This document shows positions 6,281 through 14,234 of a stretch of DNA of 26,963 bases, piece after piece. A program made the translations under genes and the position numbers. The number at the start of each line of letters is the position of its first letter. Position 1 is the first letter of the stretch. The notes under the pieces are model-generated. The model saw only the letters and a list, made by a program, of their open reading frames with translations. It ran no database searches and had not been told where the DNA came from. Source of the stretch: Candidatus Dormiibacter sp. (GTDB taxonomy: Bacteria > Chloroflexota > Dormibacteria > UBA8260); the NCBI GenBank assembly GCA_025450495.1, contig JANWHI010000099.1, positions 1-26,963 of the forward strand, in the 5' to 3' direction.

Positions 6281-7644
6281 GAGAGGTAGGGAGCCACCCC
6301 GGCGGCCACCTGGGCGGCGTCCATGATGTTCTCGCTCACCGTCGGGTGGGCGTGGACGATCGAGCCGAGCTCGTCGACGCTGAGCCCATCGGCGATGGCA
6401 ACAGCCACCTCGTGGATGATCTCGACGGCGTGCACGCCCATCACAGTGGCGCCGAGCAGGAGTCCCGTGCCGGCGTCGGAGTACAGGTGCGCGACACCGT
6501 CCGGCTCGCCCTCGCCGAGCGCCTTGCCATTGCCGAGGAACCTCGCCTGGCCGACCTTCACCTCATGCCCGGCTGTCTTGGCGGTCTCCGAGTTGAGGCC
6601 AACCATGGCAATTTCAGGATGAGTGTAGATGCACGACGGCACCACGGTGCGGTCGATCGCCATCACCTCGTGGCCGAGGGCGTTCTCGACGGCACGGGCG
6701 GCCTCGGCGCTGGCGAGGTGGGCGAGCTGGGCACCGCCGATGCAGTCCCCCGCCCCCCAGATCTTCGGGTTGGCGGTGCGGAGGTGGTCGTCGACCTCCA
6801 CGTGGCCGCGCTCTGACACCTTCACGCCGGCGTCTTCGAGGCCGATCCCGCGCGTGTCCGGCTGCCGGCCCACGGAGACGAGGAGCAGGTCAGCGGACGC
6901 CTCGGTGCCGTCGTCGAGATGCGCGGTGAGAGACGTCTTGCGGTAGTCGACCTTCTCGACGCGGCGCCCCGTGTGGAAGGTGATGCCCTCCTTCTCGACG
7001 AGCTTGCGGAACTGGGTGACGATGCGCGGATCGACGCCGGTGAGGATCTGCGCCAGCACTTCGACCACCGTCACCTGAGTACCGAGCGGGGCGAACAGGC
7101 TGGCGAACTCGCACCCGATGACCCCGCCGCCGATCACCAGCATGCGCTTGGGAATCCGCTCGAGGCGCAGGATGCCGTCGGAGGTGACCACGCGGGGGTG
7201 CTCCATGTCGATGCCGGGAAGCCCGCTGGCCACGGTGCCGACACAGATGATCAGGTGATCGAACTCGTGGCGCTCGCCGCCGGCGATGACGGCGTCTCCC
7301 TCGATGACGCCCTGCTCGCGCACCACGCGCACCTTTCTGCGCTTGCAGGCGGCTTCCACGCCAGAGCGCATCTTGACGACGACCTCCTCCTTGCGCTCCA
7401 TCATCCGGGCGAAGTTGATGGTCGGCTCATCCACCTCGATGCCGAAGTCGCCCGCCCGCCGGATCTTGCGCAGCAGGTCGGCGCCGGCGAGCAGCGACTT
7501 GGTGGGGATGCATCCCCAGTTCAGGCAGGTGCCGCCCAGCTCGGCGCGCTCGATGAGCACCACGTCGGCGCCGAGCTGCGCAGCGCGCAGGGCGGCGACG
7601 TCACCGGCCGGGCCTCCGCCCAGGACCACAACGCGCTGACTCAC
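6277..7644 (-). CDS. lpdA: Dihydrolipoyl dehydrogenase (E3)
   Basis: A 455-residue FAD flavoprotein that reoxidises dihydrolipoamide with NAD+, the E3 component for the oxoglutarate complex encoded just upstream. Marks are the FAD site VVLGGGPAGDVAALRAAQLG, the redox disulfide GGTCLNWGCIPTKS (C40, C45), the NAD site VIGGGVIGCEFASLFAPLG, the second FAD motif IWGAGDC, and the C-terminal HAHPTVSE holding the catalytic His-Glu pair. The GTG at 7644 overlaps the kgd stop by four bases (GTGA), so translation is coupled. The open frame extends to 7902 inside kgd but that part is Arg/Pro-rich shadow. The neighbouring kgd supplies the lipoyl arm, so this pair can form a complete complex. Confidence 0.95.
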   Translation of the reverse strand: MSQRVVVLGGGPAGDVAALRAAQLGADVVLIERAELGGTCLNWGCIPTKSLLAGADLLRKIRRAGDFGIEVDEPTINFARMMERKEEVVVKMRSGVEAACKRRKVRVVREQGVIEGDAVIAGGERHEFDHLIICVGTVASGLPGIDMEHPRVVTSDGILRLERIPKRMLVIGGGVIGCEFASLFAPLGTQVTVVEVLAQILTGVDPRIVTQFRKLVEKEGITFHTGRRVEKVDYRKTSLTAHLDDGTEASADLLLVSVGRQPDTRGIGLEDAGVKVSERGHVEVDDHLRTANPKIWGAGDCIGGAQLAHLASAEAARAVENALGHEVMAIDRTVVPSCIYTHPEIAMVGLNSETAKTAGHEVKVGQARFLGNGKALGEGEPDGVAHLYSDAGTGLLLGATVMGVHAVEIIHEVAVAIADGLSVDELGSIVHAHPTVSENIMDAAQVAAGVAPYLS

Positions 7645-10600
7645 GCGTCGCCAGATTTCGTGGGGCTGGCGGATGCCTGCAGCTTGTCGGGCTCGCGGGT
7701 GCGCGCGATGTTGGCGATGTCGGCGCGCTTGGCGGCAAGCGTCTGCGACGTCGACAGCGCGGTGGTGACGATGCGCTCCTGTTCGAGGTGGTGCGAGCCG
7801 GCGTGGCCCTCGGAGGGGCTGGCGCGGCGCGGCCGGCCGATGTAGTCCCAGCGGATGTCGTACGGCCTGCGCAGGCCGAGCGGGCGGGCCAGGTGCAACC
7901 ACGCCCCCATGTTCGACGGCTCCTCCTGCACCCAGTAGATCTGTTCCAGGCTGGGATAGGTGCGGATGAGCGCGAGGATCTCCTCGATGGGAAGCGGGTT
8001 GAGCAACTCGACCCGAGCGATGGCCAGGTCGTCCGCCTCAGCGCGGCTCGGATGCAGCTCGAGCTCGTAGTAGATCTTGCCCGTGCACAGCAGCAGGGTG
8101 CGAACTCCCTTGCGGTGCTTGCCATCCGCCGACATCGCGGGGTCGTCGATGACCGGCCGGAAGTCACCCTCGGCGAGCTCGTCCAACGTGCTCGCCGACT
8201 CCTTCAGCCGCAGCAGGCTCTTCGGGGTCATCACCACCAGTGGACGCGGCGTCGGGGCCAACGCCTGGTCGCGCAGGAGGTGGAAGTACTGGGCCGCGGT
8301 CGAGGTGTAGGCGACGCGCATGTTGCCGTGCGCAGAGAGTTGTAGGAAGCGCTCCAACCGCGCGCTCGAATGTTCCGGTCCGTTGCCCTCATAGCCGTGC
8401 GGCAATAGCAGCACCAGCCGCGATCGCTGCCCCCATTTGGCGAGGGCGGATGAGACGAACTGGTCGACGACCATCTGCGCGTTGTTGACAAAGTCGCCGT
8501 ATTGCGCCTCCCACAGCACGGTGGCGTCGGGGTCGGCGGCGCTGTACCCGTATTCGAAGCCGAGGCAGGCCACCTCACTGAGCGGGCTGTTGTAGACCTC
8601 GAAGGTGGCCGATGCTCCCACCAGGTGCTGGATCGGGATCCATTCGGCGCCGGTGTGGTCGTCGTGGAACACGAGGTGTCGCTGGCTGAAGGTGCCGCGC
8701 TGAGTGTCCTGCCCGCTGAGGCGGATGGGCCGGCCCTCGATCACCAGCGAGGCAAAGGCGAGAGACTCCGCCGTGCCCCAGTCGATGCGGCCCTGCTCGA
8801 GGGAGCCGCTGCGGCGGTCAAGCTGCTTGGCGAGCTTGGGGTAGAGGTGGAAGTCGTCGGGCACGGTCGAGAGCTGCTCGTTGAGCAGGACCAGGGTGGG
8901 TCCGGGGACGCGGGTCGACGGCCGCGGTGACTCGGTCTCGGCGGCGGTCGACTCCTCGGATTCCTCCACCGGCTCGGCGAGCGTCGCCTTGACCCGTTTG
9001 TGGGCCTCGGCGACCGCGCTGTACGCCGTCTCGAAGTCGTTGGCGGCCTCGGCTTCGCTGATCAGCCCCTCAGCGACCAGCTGGCGCACGAACAGCTCGC
9101 GCACAGGGGGATGGTTCTTGATCTTCTGGTACATCTGTGGCTGCGTGTACGACGGCTCATCGGTCTCGTTGTGGCCAAAACGGCGGTAGCCGATCAGGTC
9201 GATGACGACGTCGCGGTGATAGGTGCGGCGGTAGTCGTAGGCCAGGCGCACGGCGTTGATGCACGCCTCGATGTCGTCGGCATTGACGTGCACGATCGGC
9301 ACGTCAAAACCCTTGGCGAGGTCGCTCGCATAGCGCGTCGACCTGCCGTCGGCCGCCTCGGTGGTGAAGCCGATCGGGTTGTTGGTGATCAGGTGCACGG
9401 TACCGCCGGTGGCGTAGCCGGGCAGTGACTGCAGGTTGAGCACCTCGGCGACCACGCCCTGGCCGGCAAACGCGGCATCGCCGTGCAGCAGCACAGGGAC
9501 GGCGGCCATGGGGTCGACGTGGAGCACCTCGGCCTTGCGCTTGGACTGAGCCGCTCGAGTCCAGCCCTCAACCACCGGGTCGACCGCCTCGAGGTGCGAT
9601 GGGTTGGGGAGGAGACGGACGGTGATGCCCTTGCCGGTGTCGGTGACGTAGGTTCCGGTGGCGCCGATGTGGTACTTGACATCACCCGTCGGGGCATCGC
9701 TGATGGCGCCGACAGCGCGCCGCTGCTCACCGCGTTCGAATGCGGCGAGCACCGCCTCGTACGGGCGGTTGACGACATGCGCGATGGTGGAGAGCCGGCC
9801 GCGATGCGCCATCCCCATGATCACCTCACCGATGCCGTCGTCGGCGATGGCACTGAGCAGGTACTCGAGCATCGGCACCATCGACTCGAGCCCCTCGGCA
9901 GAGAACGTCTTCTGGCCGAGGAAGGTGCGGCGCAGGTACCGTTCCATCGCCTCGACCTTGGTGAGACGCTGCAGCAGGCGGCGCTTGGCGTCCGCGTTGA
10001 AGGGCAGCCGGTACGCACCGGACTCGATGTGCTCGCGAAGCCACACGCGCTGTTCGTGGCTGGCGATGTGCTCGATCTCGTAGGCGATGGTTCCGCAGTA
10101 GGTGCGGCGGAGATTGGGCAACACCTCGGCGAGCGTTCGACCCGGCACATACACACGGAGCAGGTCGGCCGGCAGCTTCTCCATGAGGTCCTGGGTGAGC
10201 CCGTACGTCTCCGGCTCCATCGCGGGGTCGCCGATCGGTGGGGTGCCGAGTGGATCGAGGTGCGCGCCGAGGTGGCCGTGGGTCCGGTGGGCCTTGATCA
10301 GCGAGGTCGCCGCCTGCATGGCGCCGAGCAGCTGTCGCGATGGCTGGCCGGCTTCGACGACGGCGAGGTGTGCGCTCGAGTCGGCGGGCGGCGGCCCGGC
10401 GGTGGTGCCCCGCGCGATCTCTGCAGCCGGAACCCCGACGCCGAGGCTGGCGAAAACGGCGTCGTAGAAGCCGTCCGCGCCGTTGAGCAGCGCCTCGATG
10501 CGGCCGAGGAACTCGCCCGACTGGGCTCCCTGGATGACCCGGTGGTCGTACGTCGAGGTCATGGTCATGACCTTGGCGACGCCGAGCTCGCGCGGCCTTG

Positions 10601-11708
10601 CCTCGGGCGCCTCGCGCCACTCCGGCGGGTAGCCGAGCGAGCCCACGGCGACGATGGTTCCCTGACCCGGCATCAGCCGCGGGACTGAAGCGCCCGTGCC
10701 GATGCCGCCGGGGTTGGTCAGAGTGATCGTCGCCCCGCGCAACTCCTCTGCGGCCAGGGAGTTGGTGCGCGCACGCTCGATCAGACGCTCGTAATCGCTG
10801 CGGAAGGCTGCGAAGTCGAGCTGTCCTGCGTCCCTGATCACCGGCACCACCAGGAAGCGGCTGCCGTCCTTGCGCCTGGTGTCGACAGCAAGACCGAGGT
10901 TGACACCGCCTTCGACGCGAGCCGGACGACCCTGCTCGGTCCGGGCGAAGTGGGCGCACATTGCGGGCATCTCGGTTGCGGCGCGGGCGACCGCGTAGCC
11001 GATCAGATGGGTCAACGAGACCTTGGTGGCCTTGGCTGCCGTAGCCAGCCCGAGGTTGAGCTCGCGGCGACGGGCGTCGAGGATGGTGACCGGCAGGGTG
11101 CGGAATGAGGTGGCTGTGGGGATGTCGCGGCTCTGCTCCATGTAGTCGACCAGCGCAGCCGCCGGGCCACGCAGCTCGACGGTGGTTTCGCCGGGAAGCG
11201 CTGCTGCCGCCACGGTGGCGACGGCGGGTGCGCTTGCCCCCGCTTTGACGTCGCCGCTTCGGACCATCGATTGGGGGCCGGTGCCGGTGACGGCGCGGAG
11301 GTCGACGCCGCGGATGACGGCGGCGCGACGGGCCAGGGGTGAGACGTTGGGGTTGTCAGCGCCGTCCGCCGCGGGCGCGGCCGGCTTCGCGGGCGCGGCC
11401 GGTTCGGCGGCCGGATTCTCCTTGGCAGCCTTGTCGCCGCGCGGAGGCGCGGCGGCCCCATTGGCGGCGGGCGCGATGGTGGCCAGCGTGGCCCCGACCA
11501 CGACGGTATCGCCCTCGTGGGCGACGATGCTCTCGAGCCTGCCCGCGGTCGGTGAGGGCACCTCGACGTCCACCTTGTCGGTGGTGACCTCGACGAGTGA
11601 CTCCCCCTCGGCGACGCTGTCACCGACGGCCTTGAGCCAGCGTGAGATGGTGCCCTCGGCGACGGATTCACCCATCGCGGGGAGGGTCAGAGGGACGCTG
11701 TCAGGCAC
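7641..11708 (-). CDS. kgd: Multifunctional 2-oxoglutarate dehydrogenase E1/E2 fusion with lipoyl domain
   Basis: A 1355-residue fusion joining 2-oxoglutarate decarboxylation (E1) and succinyl transfer (E2) in the TCA cycle. Order: lipoyl domain (1-80, lipoyl lysine K45 in TTDKVDVEV); Ala/Pro linker; E3/E1-binding domain (about 118-155, VSPLARRAA); E2 acyltransferase core (about 175-410) with DHRVIQGA, where H389 is the catalytic His and Gln replaces the Asp of classical E2; then a thiamine-diphosphate E1 (about 470-1330) with MGMAHRGRLSTIAHV and HGDAAFAGQGVVAE. The Gln variant is the mycobacterial/corynebacterial Kgd/OdhA type. Those proteins lack the lipoyl and binding domains and borrow a lipoyl arm from another E2; here both are in cis. 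GTG start at 11708. The stop overlaps lpdA by four bases. Confidence 0.93.
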   Translation of the reverse strand: MPDSVPLTLPAMGESVAEGTISRWLKAVGDSVAEGESLVEVTTDKVDVEVPSPTAGRLESIVAHEGDTVVVGATLATIAPAANGAAAPPRGDKAAKENPAAEPAAPAKPAAPAADGADNPNVSPLARRAAVIRGVDLRAVTGTGPQSMVRSGDVKAGASAPAVATVAAAALPGETTVELRGPAAALVDYMEQSRDIPTATSFRTLPVTILDARRRELNLGLATAAKATKVSLTHLIGYAVARAATEMPAMCAHFARTEQGRPARVEGGVNLGLAVDTRRKDGSRFLVVPVIRDAGQLDFAAFRSDYERLIERARTNSLAAEELRGATITLTNPGGIGTGASVPRLMPGQGTIVAVGSLGYPPEWREAPEARPRELGVAKVMTMTSTYDHRVIQGAQSGEFLGRIEALLNGADGFYDAVFASLGVGVPAAEIARGTTAGPPPADSSAHLAVVEAGQPSRQLLGAMQAATSLIKAHRTHGHLGAHLDPLGTPPIGDPAMEPETYGLTQDLMEKLPADLLRVYVPGRTLAEVLPNLRRTYCGTIAYEIEHIASHEQRVWLREHIESGAYRLPFNADAKRRLLQRLTKVEAMERYLRRTFLGQKTFSAEGLESMVPMLEYLLSAIADDGIGEVIMGMAHRGRLSTIAHVVNRPYEAVLAAFERGEQRRAVGAISDAPTGDVKYHIGATGTYVTDTGKGITVRLLPNPSHLEAVDPVVEGWTRAAQSKRKAEVLHVDPMAAVPVLLHGDAAFAGQGVVAEVLNLQSLPGYATGGTVHLITNNPIGFTTEAADGRSTRYASDLAKGFDVPIVHVNADDIEACINAVRLAYDYRRTYHRDVVIDLIGYRRFGHNETDEPSYTQPQMYQKIKNHPPVRELFVRQLVAEGLISEAEAANDFETAYSAVAEAHKRVKATLAEPVEESEESTAAETESPRPSTRVPGPTLVLLNEQLSTVPDDFHLYPKLAKQLDRRSGSLEQGRIDWGTAESLAFASLVIEGRPIRLSGQDTQRGTFSQRHLVFHDDHTGAEWIPIQHLVGASATFEVYNSPLSEVACLGFEYGYSAADPDATVLWEAQYGDFVNNAQMVVDQFVSSALAKWGQRSRLVLLLPHGYEGNGPEHSSARLERFLQLSAHGNMRVAYTSTAAQYFHLLRDQALAPTPRPLVVMTPKSLLRLKESASTLDELAEGDFRPVIDDPAMSADGKHRKGVRTLLLCTGKIYYELELHPSRAEADDLAIARVELLNPLPIEEILALIRTYPSLEQIYWVQEEPSNMGAWLHLARPLGLRRPYDIRWDYIGRPRRASPSEGHAGSHHLEQERIVTTALSTSQTLAAKRADIANIARTREPDKLQASASPTKSGDA

Positions 11709-11796
11709 TGGCTGAAGAACTTCCGATCACGGGTGCCAATGGTCGCACCGCGTGGACGATTGAGGTTGGACGCTCCCCCATCATCGCACCACGGGG

Positions 11797-12120
11797 TTGC
11801 GGCCAGGCTTCGCCGAGAAACGCGTGGCGCACGGGCACCACATCGCCTACACGGCGGGGGTCACCTACGCCGTGCTGCTGACCGTGCTGTACGTCGTCGC
11901 CACCTGCGGTTCGCTGCTGGCCGCCAGCGACCGGCTGCTGGCGGGGTTCGGGCTGGCCAACCTCGCGGTCGTCGGGGTGATCACGTGGCTCACGTTCACC
12001 GGCCTGACCTCGTCGTGGTGCGCATGGGCGGCGATCGGCAGCGTGGCCATCGCGGTGTACCTGCGCCGTGTCGCGGGTGGGACCGAGCGACGCGCCAAGG
12101 CCTCGCCGGCCGCGGCCTGA
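11797..12120 (+). CDS. Small three-helix membrane protein, unknown function
   Basis: About 107 residues, with three hydrophobic segments: roughly residues 20-42 (TYAVLLTVLYVVATCGSLLA), 47-70 (LLAGFGLANLAVVGVITWLTF) and 73-90 (WCAWAAIGSVAIAVYL). It ends in a short Arg/Lys/Ala-rich cytoplasmic-type tail. No family recognised. The listed TTG start is uncertain; a GTG at 11824 is an alternative, and neither has a strong Shine-Dalgarno. It is divergent from kgd and converges on the sugar dehydrogenase gene with a 13-bp gap. Confidence 0.5.
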   Translation: MRPGFAEKRVAHGHHIAYTAGVTYAVLLTVLYVVATCGSLLAASDRLLAGFGLANLAVVGVITWLTFTGLTSSWCAWAAIGSVAIAVYLRRVAGGTERRAKASPAAA

Positions 12121-12133
12121 CGGCGAGGTCTGC

Positions 12134-13297
12134 TCAGCCGAAACGGTAGATGTGGCCGGTGTCGGACACGTAGATGGCGCGGTCAGGTCCCTGCACCACG
12201 TCGAGCGTGCACTGTGACGGCCCGGGCGTCACGGTGGCGTGCGGACTGCCGGGGCTGACCACCAGCATGCCCCGCCCGTACGTGCAGAACACGAGGTGCC
12301 CTGCATAGGCCGCGGGACCGCCGGCGTCGATGAACGCGGCACCGGTGGGAATCACGGTGCTGGTCTCGCTGCTCCAGTCCGGGGCGATGCTGCCGTTGCA
12401 ACCGGAGGGCCCGGCGAGCGGGTGCGAGTATCCATAGCAGAGCGGCCATTGATACCCGGCGCCCCGCGCCACCGACAGGATCAGGGTGTCATAGCCGCTT
12501 GTTGGGCTGCCCGCGTCGCCGGAGGGACCGTTGCTGGTCACCGCGATCTGGCCGCTGGCGGCGACGGCGATGCCGAAGGGGTTGCGCAGCCCGAACGCCC
12601 AGACGGGATCCGTCGGTCCGAACGGGTCGTCGGCGGGGATGCTCCCGTCCGGCCGGTACCTGAGGATCTTGCCGCGCGGATCCGCCTTGTTCTGCGCAGC
12701 GCTGGCGGTGTGCTCTTCGCCGAGGGTGACGTAGAGCATGCCGTCGTGCCCGAAGGCCAGCCGACCTCCCTTGTGGCAGCAGTCAGATCCCGACGGCAGC
12801 GTCACCAGGATCTTGGCGCCGACACCCGTCCCCGCGCAATCGCGCCAGCGGATCACGTGCTGCTGGGTGCGGTTGGCGTCCGAGTAGAACGCGTAGACAA
12901 AACGATCGGTGGTGAACGTGGGGCTGATGGCCAGGCCGAGGAGGCCGCGCTCGCTGTACGAGCCGTTGGACTCAGTCGTGACGGTCGCGACCGTCGCGAA
13001 GGTCCGCGCGGCCCCATCCTGCCAGACGCGGACGGTTCCCGAGCGCTCGGTGTAGAACAGGCGGCCGTCGGGGGCGAAGGCCAGGGCGGTGGCGAACGCG
13101 GCGGGGATGGTCGCTGAGGGCGGTGCCTGAGCGTGCACAGCGCAGGCATCCGCGGTGGCGCTCGGCGCCGGGGTGGACGGGGGCGACGCCGTCGCCCTCA
13201 GAGTGGCGGTGGCGCTCGCCGGCGGGGTCGACCCGCATGAGCTGGTCGTGGCGACCGCGGCGGCGAGGCAGCTGAGCAGACGCAGGCGAGCGACCAC
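12134..13297 (-). CDS. Secreted PQQ-dependent sugar dehydrogenase-like protein (GSDH family)
   Basis: A 387-residue six-bladed-propeller protein of the glucose/sorbosone dehydrogenase family, expected outside the membrane and to oxidise a sugar with pyrroloquinoline quinone. Marks are GRLFYTERSGTVRVW, RGLLGLAISPTF, the histidine segment CCHKGGRLAFG (position of the catalytic His of soluble glucose dehydrogenase), GMLYVTLGEE, DPRGKILRY, and LRNPFGIA with the conserved Arg. The N-terminus has a basic start, a hydrophobic core LLSCLAAAVA and ATTSSC, an imperfect lipobox, followed by a Ser/Thr/Pro-rich linker, so it may be a lipoprotein. The GTG at 13297 is chosen because the frame upstream to 13489 reads as Arg/Pro shadow. 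No PQQ synthesis gene is in the window, and the substrate is unknown. Confidence 0.82.
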   Translation of the reverse strand: MVARLRLLSCLAAAVATTSSCGSTPPASATATLRATASPPSTPAPSATADACAVHAQAPPSATIPAAFATALAFAPDGRLFYTERSGTVRVWQDGAARTFATVATVTTESNGSYSERGLLGLAISPTFTTDRFVYAFYSDANRTQQHVIRWRDCAGTGVGAKILVTLPSGSDCCHKGGRLAFGHDGMLYVTLGEEHTASAAQNKADPRGKILRYRPDGSIPADDPFGPTDPVWAFGLRNPFGIAVAASGQIAVTSNGPSGDAGSPTSGYDTLILSVARGAGYQWPLCYGYSHPLAGPSGCNGSIAPDWSSETSTVIPTGAAFIDAGGPAAYAGHLVFCTYGRGMLVVSPGSPHATVTPGPSQCTLDVVQGPDRAIYVSDTGHIYRFG

Positions 13298-13362
13298 GCC
13301 TACAGGCTTGCACAGAGCTCCCGATGGGCGCGCTGCCGCGCCGCCAGCTGCCTGGGACCAGC

Positions 13363-13397
13363 TTGCCCAACCACCACCGATCTGTGTATGCTGGTGG
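13363..13397 (+). promoter_or_regulatory. Candidate promoter with overlapping inverted repeat
   Basis: TTGCCC (13363-13368), 18-base spacer, TATGCT (13387-13392), about 60 bases before the ATG at 13452. The arms CCACCA (13371-13376) and TGGTGG (13392-13397) form a perfect 6-bp inverted repeat that would span the -10. The octamer TGTGTATG (13383-13390) is the complement of the CATACACA found at 21829 and 24907. Confidence 0.4.
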
Positions 13398-13451
13398 CGC
13401 CGGGACCGACACCGCGGCGGAGGGGCGGCGCGCGCCAGGGTGGAGCGTGCC

Positions 13452-13814
13452 ATGCGACTGATCTCAGCGCGAATCCTCCTCCCCGTCACGATCGTGCTGA
13501 TCGCGTGGGGAGGCGTTCACCTCCTCGCCCATCCGGGCAGCGTCGTGGTGCAGCCGGCGACGTGGCCGGTCGCCAGTACCGCACCGTCGGCGGCTCCGGC
13601 CGCTGCCATCCCGAGCGCCGCCGTCGCGGGGCCATCCCCGTCGCCGGCGCCAGGCCCGCCGGGTGGCATTCCGATCCTTCCGGGAGCGCTTCGGCAGTTG
13701 AACGGCGACACCCGCGACACGGCGATCGGGCTGTATGCGCTGATCCAGCAGCTCGAGGCGGCGCTTCGCGGCCATCTCGACGACCTGATCCACCAGCTGG
13801 AGCCGGGCCGTTGA
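13452..13814 (+). CDS. Small signal-anchored or secreted protein, unknown function
   Basis: A 120-residue protein with a basic N-terminus and one hydrophobic segment (about residues 7-26, ARILLPVTIVLIAWGGVHLL), then an Ala/Ser/Pro-rich linker (about 40-75) and a C-terminal helical part (LNGDTRDTAIGLYALIQQLEAAL to DDLIHQLEPG) that looks amphipathic. The pattern fits an exported or membrane-anchored protein with a Pro-rich spacer reaching through the envelope. GGAG at 13442-13445 sits six bases before the ATG and fixes this start, although the frame is open back to 13155. It is divergent from the sugar dehydrogenase. No family recognised. Confidence 0.6.
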   Translation: MRLISARILLPVTIVLIAWGGVHLLAHPGSVVVQPATWPVASTAPSAAPAAAIPSAAVAGPSPSPAPGPPGGIPILPGALRQLNGDTRDTAIGLYALIQQLEAALRGHLDDLIHQLEPGR

Positions 13815-13945
13815 CTCGCGTCGGCCAGTGCAGATTTTCGGAACGCTGTGCCGCTCAGCGTCTGACACGGGCCGGCGGTTCACACCGCGGTGGGTCAGCT
13901 GCGACATGGTGGCTTCTGTGAACCGGTGGCGCGCGTCGATCGAGT
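13815..13945. other. Intergenic stretch before the sulfate-assimilation promoter
   Basis: No gene is called here. A 79-codon frame at 13828-14067 runs through the promoter and leader but shows no domain or ribosome site. The 10-bp palindrome CACCGCGGTG lies at 13883-13892, about 55 bases before the promoter candidate. Confidence 0.4.
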
Positions 13946-13975
13946 TTGACGCCGCCGACGTGGCCAACGTACGAT
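13946..13975 (+). promoter_or_regulatory. Candidate promoter of the cysH operon
   Basis: TTGACG (13946-13951), 18-base spacer, TACGAT (13970-13975). Transcription would start near 13982, giving a leader of about 250 nt before cysH. This is the best -35/-10 match upstream of the operon. Confidence 0.45.
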
Positions 13976-14059
13976 CAGCGCCAATGACGAGGGAAGGCGA
14001 TTCGCTGACACGCAGGCTGTGGCTCGACCACGGTCGTTGCGGCACCGCGATCTGTCCAA

Positions 14060-14103
14060 TGCGCTGAGCGCAGTCGACAGGACTTCACGCGACCGCGGTC
14101 GCG
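14060..14103. promoter_or_regulatory. Two perfect palindromes in the cys leader
   Basis: The odd palindrome TGCGCT-G-AGCGCA (14060-14072) is followed by the 16-bp even palindrome CGCGACCGCGGTCGCG (14088-14103); the centres are 29.5 bp apart, near three helical turns. They could be DNA operators for a dimeric sulfur regulator or short RNA hairpins in the leader. Confidence 0.45.
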
Positions 14104-14117
14104 CCGTCGACGTAGCC

Positions 14118-14208
14118 CCCGCAGCCTGAACGCTGCGGGAATTCGCCCTCACCGAGGGCTGCGCACACGCCTGGCAACAAGTGACGTGCCGGCGCAGATG
14201 CGAATGCC
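14118..14208 (+). ncRNA. Candidate structured 5' leader of the sulfate-assimilation operon
   Basis: Stems seen by eye: hairpin A, CCCGCAGC (14118-14125) with GCTGCGGG (14132-14139), loop CTGAAC; hairpin B, GCCCTC (14145-14150) with GAGGGC (14154-14159), loop ACC; stem C, CTGCGC (14159-14164) with GCGCAG (14192-14197), enclosing GGCA (14173-14176) with TGCC (14187-14190). A long-range stem pairs GGAATTCGC (14138-14146) with GCGAATGCC (14200-14208), eight of nine pairs. That stem reuses the last two bases of hairpin A and the first two of B, so the two folds compete. It ends 26 bases before the cysH ATG. The arrangement resembles a regulatory leader, but I could not match it to a known riboswitch class. 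Confidence 0.4.
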
Positions 14209-14234
14209 GGTTGACCCCAAGGAACGAGGAATAC

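Noticed and set aside
9483..10688. 401-codon plus-strand frame opposite kgd
   Set aside because: Shadow of the kgd coding sequence.
13828..14067. 79-codon open frame before cysH
   Set aside because: No ribosome site or domain, and it runs across the promoter candidate and the first leader palindrome.
14118..14208. SAM riboswitch for the cys leader
   Set aside because: A CTGGCAAC segment recalls S-box sequences, but the expected flanking conserved blocks and stem order are absent, so I report it only as an unassigned structured leader.
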